In this document: piece after piece, positions 45,932 through 54,862 of the stretch
Layout: the number at the start of each line of letters is the position of its first letter
Numbering within the stretch: position 1 is the stretch's first letter
Assembly (NCBI GenBank): GCA_024234055.1
Contig: JACKOW010000016.1
Location: 40,953-104,952 of the forward strand
DNA: 64,000 nucleotides
Direction of reading: 5' to 3'
Origin: Rhodanobacteraceae bacterium
GTDB lineage: Bacteria > Pseudomonadota > Gammaproteobacteria > Xanthomonadales > SZUA-5
Notes under the pieces: generated by a model
What the model was told of the DNA's origin: nothing
What the model saw: only the letters and a program-made list of their open reading frames with translations
The model's database searches: none
Program-made: the position numbers and the translations under genes

Positions 45932-46348
45932 TCAGCCCTCTCCCGCCTCAACCGACGTCGCCACGCCGATATCCTCGGCACCTGCCAGGCGGGCCTGATC
46001 GACCACTTCCACCAGGCGTCCGGAAGGCACCAGTTCGTCGGTGACCACCAGCACGCTCTTGCTGGTCATGGCCTTGATCTGGTCGCGGATGCGGCTCTGC
46101 AGCGTCCAGATCTGCACCGGCTCGCCGTCGATGTAGGTCTGTCCCTGCTTGTCGATGTACACGCGCACGGCCTTGGTCGAGGCCACCTGGGTGGCGGTGG
46201 CGCCGGGGCGGTCGATATCGACCTTCATGTCCTTGACGAAGGTGGTGCTGACCATGAAGAAGATCAGCAGGATGAAGGTCATGTCGATCATCGGGGTCAG
46301 ATCGACACCACCTTCGGCGGGTTTGTCCTGGTGACGGCGAAAACTCAT
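45932..46348 (-). CDS. exbD: ExbD biopolymer transport protein
   Basis: 138 residues with one transmembrane helix at about 18-38 (LTPMIDMTFILLIFFMVSTT) that contains the conserved proton-carrying Asp of the ExbD/TolR family, and a periplasmic domain (VRVYIDKQGQTYIDGEPVQI, VLVVTDELVPSGRLVEVVDQ). It forms the proton channel with ExbB that energises TonB. Its ATG overlaps the exbB stop (ATGA), so it is translationally coupled. The start at 46348 is preferred over 46384, which lies deeper in exbB. Confidence 0.94.
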   Translation of the reverse strand: MSFRRHQDKPAEGGVDLTPMIDMTFILLIFFMVSTTFVKDMKVDIDRPGATATQVASTKAVRVYIDKQGQTYIDGEPVQIWTLQSRIRDQIKAMTSKSVLVVTDELVPSGRLVEVVDQARLAGAEDIGVATSVEAGEG

Positions 46349-46980
46349 GGATGGATCTCCGGGCGCGCCGGTGACAGCGAGCACAAGATGTCTTTGATCT
46401 GGGCAAGGTCATGTTCGATCTGGCGTTGACGCCGGTCGAGCACGCTCTTGACGATGTAGCCAGGCACCGCCACCACCAGTCCCATCTGGGTGGTGAACAG
46501 CGCGGTGGCGATACCGCCGGCGATGCCGCCGGTCTGGCTGAACAGGGTCATGTCGCCGAGCGAGTTGAAGGTCTCGATCATGCCGATCACGGTGCCGAGC
46601 AGGCCCAGCAGCGGAGCAATGGCGACAATGGTCGAGACCACCAGCGAATAGCGCTTGATCTCGCTCTGATAATGTCCAAAGGCCTCGTCCAGGCGTTCGC
46701 GCAGATAAGGCTTGTGCTCGGCCCACAGAGCGACACCCTGATTGACCGCAGTATCGACGATGCCCTTGAGTACCCTGGGCTTGTCACGCAATCGGTTGTT
46801 GATCAGCACACGCACACTCTTGGCGCCGCCACGATTGAGCGTGACCCAGCGCCAGCCGATGGCGAACCACAGCACCACCACGCATAGCACCAGCGGCGGC
46901 ATCACCAGCCCGCCGTTCTGCAGATAGGCGCCGATGGCCTCTGCGGCGCTGCCTACGCTATGGACGCGATCGCCGATCAT
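46345..46980 (-). CDS. exbB: ExbB/MotA/TolQ-family proton channel protein
   Basis: 211 residues with three membrane helices: about 27-47 (MPPLVLCVVVLWFAIGW), 106-128 (TIVAIAPLLGLLGTVIGMIE) and 148-170 (GIATALFTTQMGLVVAVPGY). The conserved APLLGLLGTV and GGIATALFTT stretches identify the channel family. Pairs with ExbD as the proton-driven motor. ATG 46980 starts a natural N-terminus (MIGDRVHSVG); codons before it run into GAGGGCAC repeats. Confidence 0.93.
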   Translation of the reverse strand: MIGDRVHSVGSAAEAIGAYLQNGGLVMPPLVLCVVVLWFAIGWRWVTLNRGGAKSVRVLINNRLRDKPRVLKGIVDTAVNQGVALWAEHKPYLRERLDEAFGHYQSEIKRYSLVVSTIVAIAPLLGLLGTVIGMIETFNSLGDMTLFSQTGGIAGGIATALFTTQMGLVVAVPGYIVKSVLDRRQRQIEHDLAQIKDILCSLSPARPEIHP

Positions 46981-46991
46981 TGGGAGATACC

Positions 46992-47171
46992 TGAGGGCAC
47001 GAGGGCGCGGAGGAAAGAGGGCACGAGGGCGCGAGGGCACGAGGGCACGAAAAAGCGCGTCTCGTGCAACCGGCTGCCATTGAGAGGCGGGTCGGGCGTG
47101 AATTGGCGCGTGGCAGCTGTTGCGTGCCCTCGTGCCCTCTCGCCCTCTTGCCCTCGTGCCTCGTGCCCTCG
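46992..47171. repeat. Inverted pair of GAGGGCAC short tandem repeats between the ttpC-like and exbB genes
   Basis: Arm 46992-47050 consists of GAGGGCACGAGGGCGC-type units; arm 47123-47171 has the complementary GTGCCCTCGTGCCCTC units. They enclose about 70 bp and fill most of the 208-bp gap. Confidence 0.85.
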
Positions 47172-47188
47172 GAGCGCAGCGTCACTCA

Positions 47189-48628
47189 TCAAGCCGCCTT
47201 CGCCGAGAGCGTGCTGTCGCGACGCTCCTGGTACATGTTGATGACCTTGATCGCGCCCTGTTCCATATCGTCCTTGATGCGCTCGGCCCAGCCAGACAGC
47301 AGGTTGCCGAGCAGCAGGCAGGGAATGGCAACGATCAGGCCAAGCTCGGTGGTGACCAGCGCGGTGGCGATGCCGCCAGCCAGCAGTTTGGGATCGCTGG
47401 TGCCGAACTCGGTGATCACATCGAAGGTCTGGATCATGCCGGTCACGGTACCGAGCAGACCCAGCAGCGGCGCCACGGCAGCCACCATCAGGATGATCGA
47501 GCCAAAGCGGTTCAGGCGCGTGCTTTCGTGCAGGATGGCCTCGGAAATGATGTCTTCCAGATGCTCGCGCTCACGTTCGATGTTGCGCAGCGCGGCGGTC
47601 ACCACTCGGGCGGCCGAGCCCTTGCGCTGCTTGACCGCATCGATGGCTTCGGCGGCACGGTGCTGACGCACCAGCGGCGCGGCGGCGGCAATGGTCGGCT
47701 GCACGGCGGCACCGGCCTGCGAGAGGAAGATCGCGCGCAGTACCACCAGCACCATGGCAATGGCACCCAGCGCCAGGATCACATAGCCGATGGGACCGCC
47801 CTTGGCGACTTCGCCACTGACCGTTTTCTTCTCCGGTTCGGCGATGGCCGAGGCTGCACTTTCAAACACGAACACCGGCAGCACAGCGGGCTTCTCGCCC
47901 GCGGCCAGCGCCTTGGCGATGTCGGCCGAGGGCTCGCGCCAGAGCTTGAACTGGCCGCCGCCGGCAGGCACCAGCGCACCGGCACCCTGATCGCTGATGC
48001 CGTAGACAGCGATATTGCCCAGGCGCAGCAGCGTGCCCTCCACCTGGGTGCCGTCGGCCAGGAAGAAGCTGCCCGGCTGCTTGCGCACGGTCGACAACTC
48101 GCCCAGCTTCTGGTCGGCGGCGGCAAACATCTGCGCGGTCTTGTCGCCATCGGCCAGCGCCGCAAAGGGCTCCGACTTCATCAGTTCAATGCCGAAGCCT
48201 TCCAGCGTGGCGCTGGCCTGGGCAAAGGTAGCCGCCAGCAGATTGCTGGTTTCCTCGTTGTTGATGGCGGCTTCTTCGGCCAGATTCGATTCGTCGGCGA
48301 GCCGGCTGGTCTCGTTGTCCAGCGCCAGTACGCGGGACTCGAGCGCGGCGATTTCCGAGTTCAGTGCAGCTTGTTGCTGCGTCGAGTTGCGCTGCATCTG
48401 CTGCAACTGCGCCGCCAGCTCGCGCTTCTGCGCCGACAGGAAGGCGAATTCCTTGCGATAGGCTTCGTCGACCGAGACTGGTTTGGCCGCGGGCGGCGTG
48501 GCTGCTGCGACCGGCGCCGGCGCCGGCGTCGTGGCGGCGGCGGTCTTGGCCGGCTCCGGATTCTGCGCCGACAGCCCGCTGGCGATCAGCAGGCACAGCG
48601 CCATCAGGCCATGCTTCGCGCGCTTCAT
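47189..48628 (-). CDS. ttpC: TtpC-like large ExbB-family protein
   Basis: 479 residues. A signal-like N-terminus (GLMALCLLIASGLSAQ) and Ala/Pro linker are followed by a periplasmic coiled coil at about 55-140 (AQKRELAAQLQQMQRNST) and a beta region to about 260. A C-terminal MotA/TolQ/ExbB domain has helices at about 277-300, 365-390 (ILMVAAVAPLLGLLGTVTGM) and 410-435 (GGIATALVTTELGLIVAIPC). Length and layout match TtpC of Vibrio-type TonB2 systems, which bridges ExbBD and TonB2. It overlaps the DUF3450 gene by 4 bp. The symbol is given by architecture and position. Confidence 0.88.
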   Translation of the reverse strand: MKRAKHGLMALCLLIASGLSAQNPEPAKTAAATTPAPAPVAAATPPAAKPVSVDEAYRKEFAFLSAQKRELAAQLQQMQRNSTQQQAALNSEIAALESRVLALDNETSRLADESNLAEEAAINNEETSNLLAATFAQASATLEGFGIELMKSEPFAALADGDKTAQMFAAADQKLGELSTVRKQPGSFFLADGTQVEGTLLRLGNIAVYGISDQGAGALVPAGGGQFKLWREPSADIAKALAAGEKPAVLPVFVFESAASAIAEPEKKTVSGEVAKGGPIGYVILALGAIAMVLVVLRAIFLSQAGAAVQPTIAAAAPLVRQHRAAEAIDAVKQRKGSAARVVTAALRNIEREREHLEDIISEAILHESTRLNRFGSIILMVAAVAPLLGLLGTVTGMIQTFDVITEFGTSDPKLLAGGIATALVTTELGLIVAIPCLLLGNLLSGWAERIKDDMEQGAIKVINMYQERRDSTLSAKAA

Positions 48629-49404
48629 TGCACACCTCCGGCCAGCGCATTGGGCAGTTCGAACCAGCCCTGGCGGATCTGCTTGCCGAGGGCATCAAAA
48701 TAGGCCAGCACGCGTTTCTGATCGGCCGGATCGGTCAGGACCTCGAAACGCCAGTCGCCGCCGACCGACTTGGCCATGCCGACGCGGCCGTCGCTCAGAC
48801 GGAAGAACAGCATCATCGACCCGACCTTGGCGACGTCCGCCAGCACCTCGGCGCCGTCCAGCGGGATGGTTTGGCTGTAGATGCCGTTCTCGCGCGTGAT
48901 CCGGAACTCGTCCTCATAGAAGGCCCACAGGCGGTTGGCTGCGCGAGGCGTGGCCAAGGTGCCCGATTCGACCTGACGCTGAAGCTCGTCCAGCTCGGCC
49001 AGCCGTTCGCTCTGCTTGAAGGGCAGCCCGGATGCAATCCGCTGTCGCAGTTGTTGCAGTGCGCTCAGCAACACCGGCTTCAGCGCATCGCCAGCGACAC
49101 CGGCCGATTCGGCTTCGGCCTGCTTCTTGGCCAGATCCTCGCGCAGCTTGCGTGCATTCAATTCGGCGCGATTGACCGAGGCTTGAAGCTCTGCCTTCTG
49201 GGCTGACAGCGCCGCCATCTGCGTGCGCGCCTCCAGGCGCGTCAGCTCGACGTCGTTGTTGAGCTGCTCCACCTCCGAGCGCAACTTGATCAAGGATTCC
49301 GCCAGGGCGCCGGGGGAACCGCCCGACTGGGCCGACACGGGAGCGGTGACAAACAGCAGCGTGCACGCAGCAGCAATGCACATGCGCATAGGCATAGGGT
49401 TCAT
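48625..49404 (-). CDS. DUF3450-family periplasmic protein of the TonB2-type cluster
   Basis: 259 residues with a signal peptide (CIAAACTLLFVTAPVSA), a coiled coil at about 35-95 (KLRSEVEQLNNDVELTRLEA) and a C-terminal domain with RLWAFYEDEFRITRENGIYS and MMLFFRLSDGRVGMAKS, typical of DUF3450. These proteins head TonB2-type operons; their function is not established. It is the first gene of the minus-strand cluster. Of three close in-frame Met codons the first (49404) is used. The 297-bp gap to the divergent barrel gene should hold the operon promoter. Confidence 0.86.
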   Translation of the reverse strand: MNPMPMRMCIAAACTLLFVTAPVSAQSGGSPGALAESLIKLRSEVEQLNNDVELTRLEARTQMAALSAQKAELQASVNRAELNARKLREDLAKKQAEAESAGVAGDALKPVLLSALQQLRQRIASGLPFKQSERLAELDELQRQVESGTLATPRAANRLWAFYEDEFRITRENGIYSQTIPLDGAEVLADVAKVGSMMLFFRLSDGRVGMAKSVGGDWRFEVLTDPADQKRVLAYFDALGKQIRQGWFELPNALAGGVQ

Positions 49405-49701
49405 GACGCGGACCGAGAGCGCTTGGAGAAAGCGATGGGATCAGTCTAGGAAGCATTTATGACGGCCATGTTGCAGCGTCATCATTTGTCGAATACGACG
49501 GGGTGAACGATCAGGCCGCTGCCGCAGCGGCCCGCACGCGCCCAAGACTGCGTGTTCAGGGTTCGTGGTCCATCATTCGCGCTCGCAGGCGCAGCCACCC
49601 GGTGGCTGCGCTTGTCCACGGACCTTCAGAAGCTGCCGGCTGAAGCGCAAGCCTTGATTTCCGCCTGCACCCACTCAAACCGAATAAGGACGTCCAAAGC
49701 C

Positions 49702-50265
49702 ATGAAATCCAATACCACGCTGTACCTGCTCGGACTCGTCGCCGCACTGAGCGGCAACATCGCCGCAGCCAGCAACTGGGAGACCAGTGGCTACACCGGT
49801 CTGGGCTATGTCGACGAGAACGGGATTGACGATCAGTCCTTCTCCAGCAGCACCTCCCTGGTCTATCGCTTCAACGACACGCTCGGCATGGAAGGCGGCT
49901 ACACCCGTTTTGGTGATTTCAAGGACAACTTCGACGTGACTGGCGGCCGTGCCAAGGCCGAGGTCGGCATCGACGGCTTCACGCTGGGTCTGAATGCGCT
50001 GATCAACACTGGCGATTCCTGGTATCTGACCGGGCGCATCGGTTTCTGGGCCTGGGACGCCGATTTCAAGCTCAGCGTGCCCGGCACTGCCACGCTCAGG
50101 GACAACGACAGCGGCACCGACCTCTACGCCGGTGCCGGTTTCGGATACAACTTCACGGAACGCTTCGGCGCGGGCCTGGGTGTCAGCTACTACAGCGTGG
50201 ATGTGGGCGGCTCGAATACCGGCGTGTACATCGTCGGATTGAACACCCACTACTCGTTCAAGTAA
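49702..50265 (+). CDS. Small outer-membrane beta-barrel protein
   Basis: 187 residues. A signal peptide (LYLLGLVAALSGNIAAA) precedes about eight amphipathic strands (GYTGLGYVDENG, GMEGGYTRFGDFKDNF, FGAGLGVSYYSVDVGG) ending YIVGLNTHYSFK, the general pattern of OmpA/OmpX-like porin-family barrels. Likely an outer-membrane structural or adhesion protein. The frame is open upstream to 49552, but only the Met at 49702 opens a signal peptide; AAGGA lies rather far (about 12 bases) upstream. Confidence 0.8.
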   Translation: MKSNTTLYLLGLVAALSGNIAAASNWETSGYTGLGYVDENGIDDQSFSSSTSLVYRFNDTLGMEGGYTRFGDFKDNFDVTGGRAKAEVGIDGFTLGLNALINTGDSWYLTGRIGFWAWDADFKLSVPGTATLRDNDSGTDLYAGAGFGYNFTERFGAGLGVSYYSVDVGGSNTGVYIVGLNTHYSFK

Positions 50266-50276
50266 GCCAGGAACGA

Positions 50277-50302
50277 CTCGGGCCGGCAATTGCCGGCCCG
50301 AG
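50277..50302. terminator. 26-bp perfect palindrome between convergent genes
   Basis: CTCGGGCCGGCAA followed directly by its complement, 12 bp after the barrel gene stop and 58 bp from the opposing stop. No T-run, so a bidirectional terminator is likely but not canonical. Confidence 0.6.
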
Positions 50303-50360
50303 CGTTGCCGTCGCTGCAGCGCAGCCCATTGTGGCACTGCGCTCTACGCCGCGTTGCCGA

Positions 50361-51674
50361 TCAGAACTCCATGCGCAGGCCGAGGTTGATCTGTTCCTGG
50401 GTGTAGCGGCTTTCGGCGAAGTTGCGGCGATAGCTGAAGAAGCCCGACCAGCCATTGGCCCACTGCGCGCTCATGCCCAGCGCGGCACTGCCATAGCTGT
50501 TGTCTTCGGCATCTGCCACCATCAGGAAGTCGACGGCGCTCAGGTTGACATTGGCCGACAGATCGCCGGTGTAGCGCACGCTGGCGGGTTCATTGTTGGC
50601 GCCGTTCACCTTGATCAGTGACAGATCGACAAAGGGCAGGTAGACCCCATTGCTGCCGCTGATGGCATAGGCCGCGCGCATGCCCAACGCCGTGCGATTG
50701 AAGGACTCGTCTATGGGCGCCACCTGCAGTGCCCAGCCGCCACCGTTGGCCGTGGGATTGCGCGAGATTTCGGTGTAGCCATCGCTGTCGGCCTTGACCA
50801 GTTCCACCCGCAGATAGGGATTGAAGCTGGCCGCACCGCGGTTCACCTGGAAACCGGCCGTCAGTGCCAGCAGGCGCTCGTCACTGTCGAACTTGGAATC
50901 AAAGCTCTGGTCTACCGAGGAGCTGCCGAGACCATAGGCAATCCGCCGCACCTGATCCTGCTTGCGCCGATTGAAGGTCAGCAGGGAGTCCAGATAGAAG
51001 CCATTGTCGGCTTGCCAACCGGCAAACAGGTTGAAGCCCGTTTCACGCGTGTCCAGCTTGCCCGAGGCGCCGGTGTAATCGAGATTGCTGCGGCCGAAGC
51101 TGACCGCTGCGCCGACGTGGGAGTTCGGGCTGGTGCGCAGATCGACACCCACCGTGGCGGCATTGCCATCGCTGCTGAAACCATCCTCGTTGGCACTGCG
51201 GTCGCGGTCGTTCTGATCGAAGCGGGCATTCACGAACAGTGACCAGTCAGCCCCATCACCGTCACCAGACAGGCTCATCGCCACCACCGAAGGATCGGCA
51301 GTCATCAATGCCGCCCAGCCCGGGCCGCTGCCGCTGGGCGCCACCGGCACCAAGCTGGCCTTGCCGAGGCCAGAGCGATCCAACGGGATGGTGGCGTTGT
51401 CAGCGGTGATCCGCGCCAATGCACTGCGCACCGCGGTATCCAGGGCCGGGTCGGCACCGAAGGCCGCACCCACCAGGGTATTGCAGTCACTTTGCAGTCG
51501 TGCGCTCAGCCGGTTGCCGGCAAAACACAGCGTGCCTATGGCCCGAGCGTTGTTCAGGGTCGTTGCCGAATTCGCAAACTGGCTCAGCTGATCAATGGCT
51601 GGATTCTGCGCATGGGCGATTGAACTCATCGCCAGCAAACCCATCGCCATCCATGTTGTGGTCTTGTGATGCAT
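50361..51674 (-). CDS. Autotransporter-type outer-membrane beta-barrel protein
   Basis: 437 residues with a signal peptide (GLLAMSSIAHAQ). The passenger is short, about 25-150, and includes a Cys pair (GTLCFAGNR, QSDCNTLVG). The C-terminal 270 residues form an autotransporter barrel: DWSLFVNARFDQND, VGVDLRTSPNSHVGAAVSF, FNPYLRVELVKADSDGY, ending INLGLRMEF with the terminal Phe needed for BAM recognition. GGAGG sits five bases before the ATG. The passenger is too short for a typical virulence domain, so it may be a barrel with another role. Confidence 0.85.
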   Translation of the reverse strand: MHHKTTTWMAMGLLAMSSIAHAQNPAIDQLSQFANSATTLNNARAIGTLCFAGNRLSARLQSDCNTLVGAAFGADPALDTAVRSALARITADNATIPLDRSGLGKASLVPVAPSGSGPGWAALMTADPSVVAMSLSGDGDGADWSLFVNARFDQNDRDRSANEDGFSSDGNAATVGVDLRTSPNSHVGAAVSFGRSNLDYTGASGKLDTRETGFNLFAGWQADNGFYLDSLLTFNRRKQDQVRRIAYGLGSSSVDQSFDSKFDSDERLLALTAGFQVNRGAASFNPYLRVELVKADSDGYTEISRNPTANGGGWALQVAPIDESFNRTALGMRAAYAISGSNGVYLPFVDLSLIKVNGANNEPASVRYTGDLSANVNLSAVDFLMVADAEDNSYGSAALGMSAQWANGWSGFFSYRRNFAESRYTQEQINLGLRMEF

Positions 51675-51850
51675 GTCGCCTCCATCCCCGGTTAACGCGA
51701 ATCGTGCGCAATCAGCGCGCAGTCTAACGCCTTGTGAACAATTCGTAAGCCTTGGTTTTTTGCACGTCAGCATTCAGAGACCAGCCGACGCTTCCCGCAA
51801 TCCCTAATCTGGCGTACCCCGCCGTACCGCCTTCGCGTATGCTCCGCGCT

Positions 51851-52176
51851 CGCGAGACCTGAACGCCAAGGCATGAATGCCGAAGCCGGCGTAGAGCACC
51901 AGGGGTAACAGCGGACGGCTTGCGCGCCATGGCGCGCGACCGATCGAACGCCCGGCAGCTATGCTGACGGGCCGGACGGACGGTTCTCGAATGCCTTAGA
52001 CTTGCCAACAACGCGCCTGTAGCTCAGCTGGGTGAAGGGCGGTCCGCGCAGCGGACGCGAGGCACTACCTCGCGAGAACTGAACGCTGAGGCATGGATGC
52101 CGAAGCCGGCGTAGAGCACCATGGATGGTTCTCGAATGCCTTAGACTTGCCAACAACGCGCCTGTAGCTCAGCTGG
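51851..52176. repeat. Tandem duplication upstream of tRNA-Arg containing a 5' tRNA fragment
   Basis: Two blocks each occur twice in the same order: block A at 51851-51901 and 52071-52121 (few mismatches), and block P at 51982-52031 and 52127-52176 (50 bp identical). Block P ends with the first 19 nt of the tRNA, so 52013-52031 is a truncated tRNA copy. Confidence 0.85.
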
Positions 52177-52234
52177 ATAGAGTACTGCCCTCCGAAGGCA
52201 GGGGTCGTGGGTTCGAATCCCGCCGGGCGCGCCA
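52158..52234 (+). tRNA. tRNA-Arg (anticodon CCG)
   Basis: 77 nt including an encoded CCA. Acceptor stem GCGCCTG pairs with CGGGCGC; the D-arm is TAGCTCAGCTGGATAGAG; the anticodon stem CTGCC/GGCAG encloses loop CTCCGAA, giving CCG; the T-arm is GTGGGTTCGAATCCCGC. It reads CGG codons. It marks the boundary between host-like genes and the island on the right, a common integration site class. Confidence 0.95.
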
Positions 52235-52511
52235 TCTAAGATGCTGATCTAAAAGACGAAAAATCTCTCTCATTCATTTGCCCGAGTGGACGGTCGTGGA
52301 ATTTCCCGCAATGTTCCCGCCAGTCTCGCCCCCAATCTCCCAGCATCGTCGGGCCATGTCTCGTGGATTGACGTATCCAAATTGCCCTGAAGCCTCTCTG
52401 AGCCGCGACACACTTTGTCGGGTATTGGCGTCAAAATTCCCTATGTCCTGATCTGCCGGCCACACGGCGGCGTTGATCAGCCGGGCAACGCTAGCTCACG
52501 GGAGTAGCTCC

Positions 52512-54344
52512 ATGTCGAAGAACGCGGATTTTGAGGTGTTGGCGTGGCTGGAGGCTCTTAGCCATCAGATCGGCCAGCTCAGCGAGTATCGACGGCAGCT
52601 CGAGCCGCAGCTTGCACCCGAATTCAGTGTGCTTCGGTATGCGCGCACGGACGAAATCGGCTTGTCCCAGATTCTTGCGGACATGCTGAATCCGAGAGGA
52701 CCCCACGGTCAGGGTGAGCGCTTTCTCAAGTGCTTCCTGGTCCGATTCTGGAAAGATGCTTCCGCCATCAATGGAGCAGTGTCGGTTCGTACGGAGGTGG
52801 CTACCGACAGGATTGTGGCCAAGCAGCGGCGCATCGATATCGAAGTCAATTTCGGTGATCGCGTGCTTGCCATCGAGAACAAGCCTTGGGCGGCAGATCA
52901 GCAGGCGCAGATTTCAGACTATCTCGCGCATCTCAAGATAGTCGGTCGCCCGTACAAGCTGCTCTATCTGGCCGGGGTCGACGGCCAGCAGCCCGCGGAA
53001 GCCAGCGTCGCGATCGAAGATCGCATGGCGCATGAGAGGGCAGGTACGCTTCACCTGATGAGCTACCGCGACATGCGCGATTGGCTCCGGGATTGCCTTG
53101 GCTGCTGTGAGAACGAGCGTGTCTCGATCTTCCTGCGGGACTTCGATCGATTCATCGCGACTCGATTCTCCAACGACGCGGAAGACTTCGAGTCCAGACT
53201 AATCCTGGAGTCCGCGCTCGCCTCTACCCAGGGCATCAATGCCGCCGTGCACTTGTACTCCCCCGTCGCCCGGGAGCTCAGGCAACTCTTGCTGCGAGAT
53301 CTGGAGGGCCAACTTCGGGATGAATTCCAAAGAATTGCTGAATCTGAATTCAAGGGTTGGGTGTTGTCGATCCCCAAGCCCTTGGACACGAAGCACGCTC
53401 AGGTCGAGATTGCACGTGATCCCGCCAGTGCATTGAGACTCGCGCTCGCGTTCGAGGCATCCAATTGCGGCGATTGCTTCTTCGGCATCGGTCGCCGCAA
53501 CGTTCAGGACGACGCCGGTTCCCCGCAGCTAATCGAGGCGCTCAACGCGGCCCTCGGCATCGGCCAGTCCACAGCGTGGTGGGGATGGTGGCGCCCCTTC
53601 GAGCAACGTTATTGGTGGAACGATCGCTCGGTCTGGACGGGAATCGTCGATGGAACCCTGTCGAAGAGAATCATGAGGCAGCTCTTGGAAGTGCTCCGGA
53701 TCGCCGCCAGGTCGGAATTCGGCCCGCTGTTCGACTACCCCACTCGCGGCCCGACAACTCCCATCAGAGTCTCAATCGATGTCCAATCCAGCGAATTGAC
53801 CAAGAGAATTCATGCTCGCATGAACCCCGAGCTAACCAGGCACGTCTTCGCCGTCGACGCCACGAATTGGCCATTACGCCGGGCCTTGGCGGAGCGAGTC
53901 AAGTCGACGCTTCGCAGCCGGCTGGAAGCATTGCCCGGGTTTGGCGGGTGGATTGATGCCACTGAAAACGATCTGACGAAGATCTATAGCGGCATCGGAT
54001 TTCGAATCCAGTCACATCGTGCTCTTGAAGTCCATCTCGAATTCCAGTCCTGGGGGTGTCGCAATGCCATCTACGGATTGTGCAGTGAAGGCATCGACGG
54101 ACGCTCGGACATCGCTGCAGATCTGCGGCGACGTCTTCACGCAGCCGGCGTAGGAACTGGCAGTCACTCAAGAGGTTGGATCTGGTACCAGAGCCTTGAT
54201 CCGACAAACTGGTTCGATCAGGTCGAGACCTCCATTGCTGCCTACGAAGGGCAGATTGCGCGGCAGGCAGCAGCGCAAATTGCAAGCTTTTTGGGTGCCA
54301 TCGAGCGTGCTGGAATAGGGGTTGCCACCGGATCCACTAGCTGA
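52512..54344 (+). CDS. PD-(D/E)XK nuclease superfamily protein
   Basis: 610 residues. The nuclease core lies at about 95-150: RRIDIEVNFGDRVLAIENKPW provides the D...ExK-type site (here Asp...Glu-Asn-Lys), followed by a helix with QISDYLAHLK. This resembles the PD-(D/E)XK family PF14281, single-gene proteins often found in defence islands. The remaining 450 residues include a Trp-rich stretch (STAWWGWWRPFEQRYWW) and no other domain I can name. GGGAG precedes ATG 52512. It is the first gene after tRNA-Arg and appears less GC-rich than the host genes. A defence role is plausible, not shown. The 277 bp before it hold no clear gene. Confidence 0.75.
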   Translation: MSKNADFEVLAWLEALSHQIGQLSEYRRQLEPQLAPEFSVLRYARTDEIGLSQILADMLNPRGPHGQGERFLKCFLVRFWKDASAINGAVSVRTEVATDRIVAKQRRIDIEVNFGDRVLAIENKPWAADQQAQISDYLAHLKIVGRPYKLLYLAGVDGQQPAEASVAIEDRMAHERAGTLHLMSYRDMRDWLRDCLGCCENERVSIFLRDFDRFIATRFSNDAEDFESRLILESALASTQGINAAVHLYSPVARELRQLLLRDLEGQLRDEFQRIAESEFKGWVLSIPKPLDTKHAQVEIARDPASALRLALAFEASNCGDCFFGIGRRNVQDDAGSPQLIEALNAALGIGQSTAWWGWWRPFEQRYWWNDRSVWTGIVDGTLSKRIMRQLLEVLRIAARSEFGPLFDYPTRGPTTPIRVSIDVQSSELTKRIHARMNPELTRHVFAVDATNWPLRRALAERVKSTLRSRLEALPGFGGWIDATENDLTKIYSGIGFRIQSHRALEVHLEFQSWGCRNAIYGLCSEGIDGRSDIAADLRRRLHAAGVGTGSHSRGWIWYQSLDPTNWFDQVETSIAAYEGQIARQAAAQIASFLGAIERAGIGVATGSTS

Positions 54345-54862
54345 TTTAGGCTACGTCAAGTCTGATGCTTGCCTGCGGCGACGGGAATTTTCGATTGGCG
54401 GGCAGAGGATCGGTCAGAGTCGTCACCGAGAACGCGCCGGGATCGCCGCCGTCGTCGACTCCAGGTTGAAGCTGATTAGGAGCCTTCCGTTGATCAATTA
54501 GCGCCAATGGCCCTTGAAGAATTTGCCATGGCACGTGATCGCGATTGGGCGTCGACAACTTGACTCAAGGCACCCGTAGTGGCCTTGGAATACGCGCCGG
54601 AGAGATCGATATCGACTCGAAATAGCGCTCCGCCAGAGCCGACAATTTGGGCCGCGATGCAAGCCCGTGAGCAACCTCACCTCGGTTCCTGCAACCATCA
54701 CAAGCATCGAGGCGGAAGCTCGTAGAATCCCGTGCCGTCCTGATCACGGACATGCTGCCGGCCCCCCAAAGTCCGACTCAGCTTGCGCTTCTTCATCGCC
54801 AGGCGATCGGCGTAAACTGTCCAACCGAGAAATCCTGCGCGCTCCAATTGAGGGTCCGACTA
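54345..54862. other. 518-bp gap without a recognisable gene
   Basis: Short overlapping minus-strand frames (54346-54753) switch frame repeatedly and could be a decayed gene, but no family is recognisable. The promoter of the secreted-protein gene at 54863 probably lies at its right end. Confidence 0.35.

Noticed and set aside
47120..48703. 527-codon plus-strand frame opposite the TtpC-like gene
   Set aside because: Antisense shadow; starts inside the GAGGGCAC repeat and has no recognisable domain.
52274..52465. 63-codon minus-strand frame next to tRNA-Arg as an integrase remnant
   Set aside because: No tyrosine- or serine-recombinase motif can be seen; the position alone is not enough.
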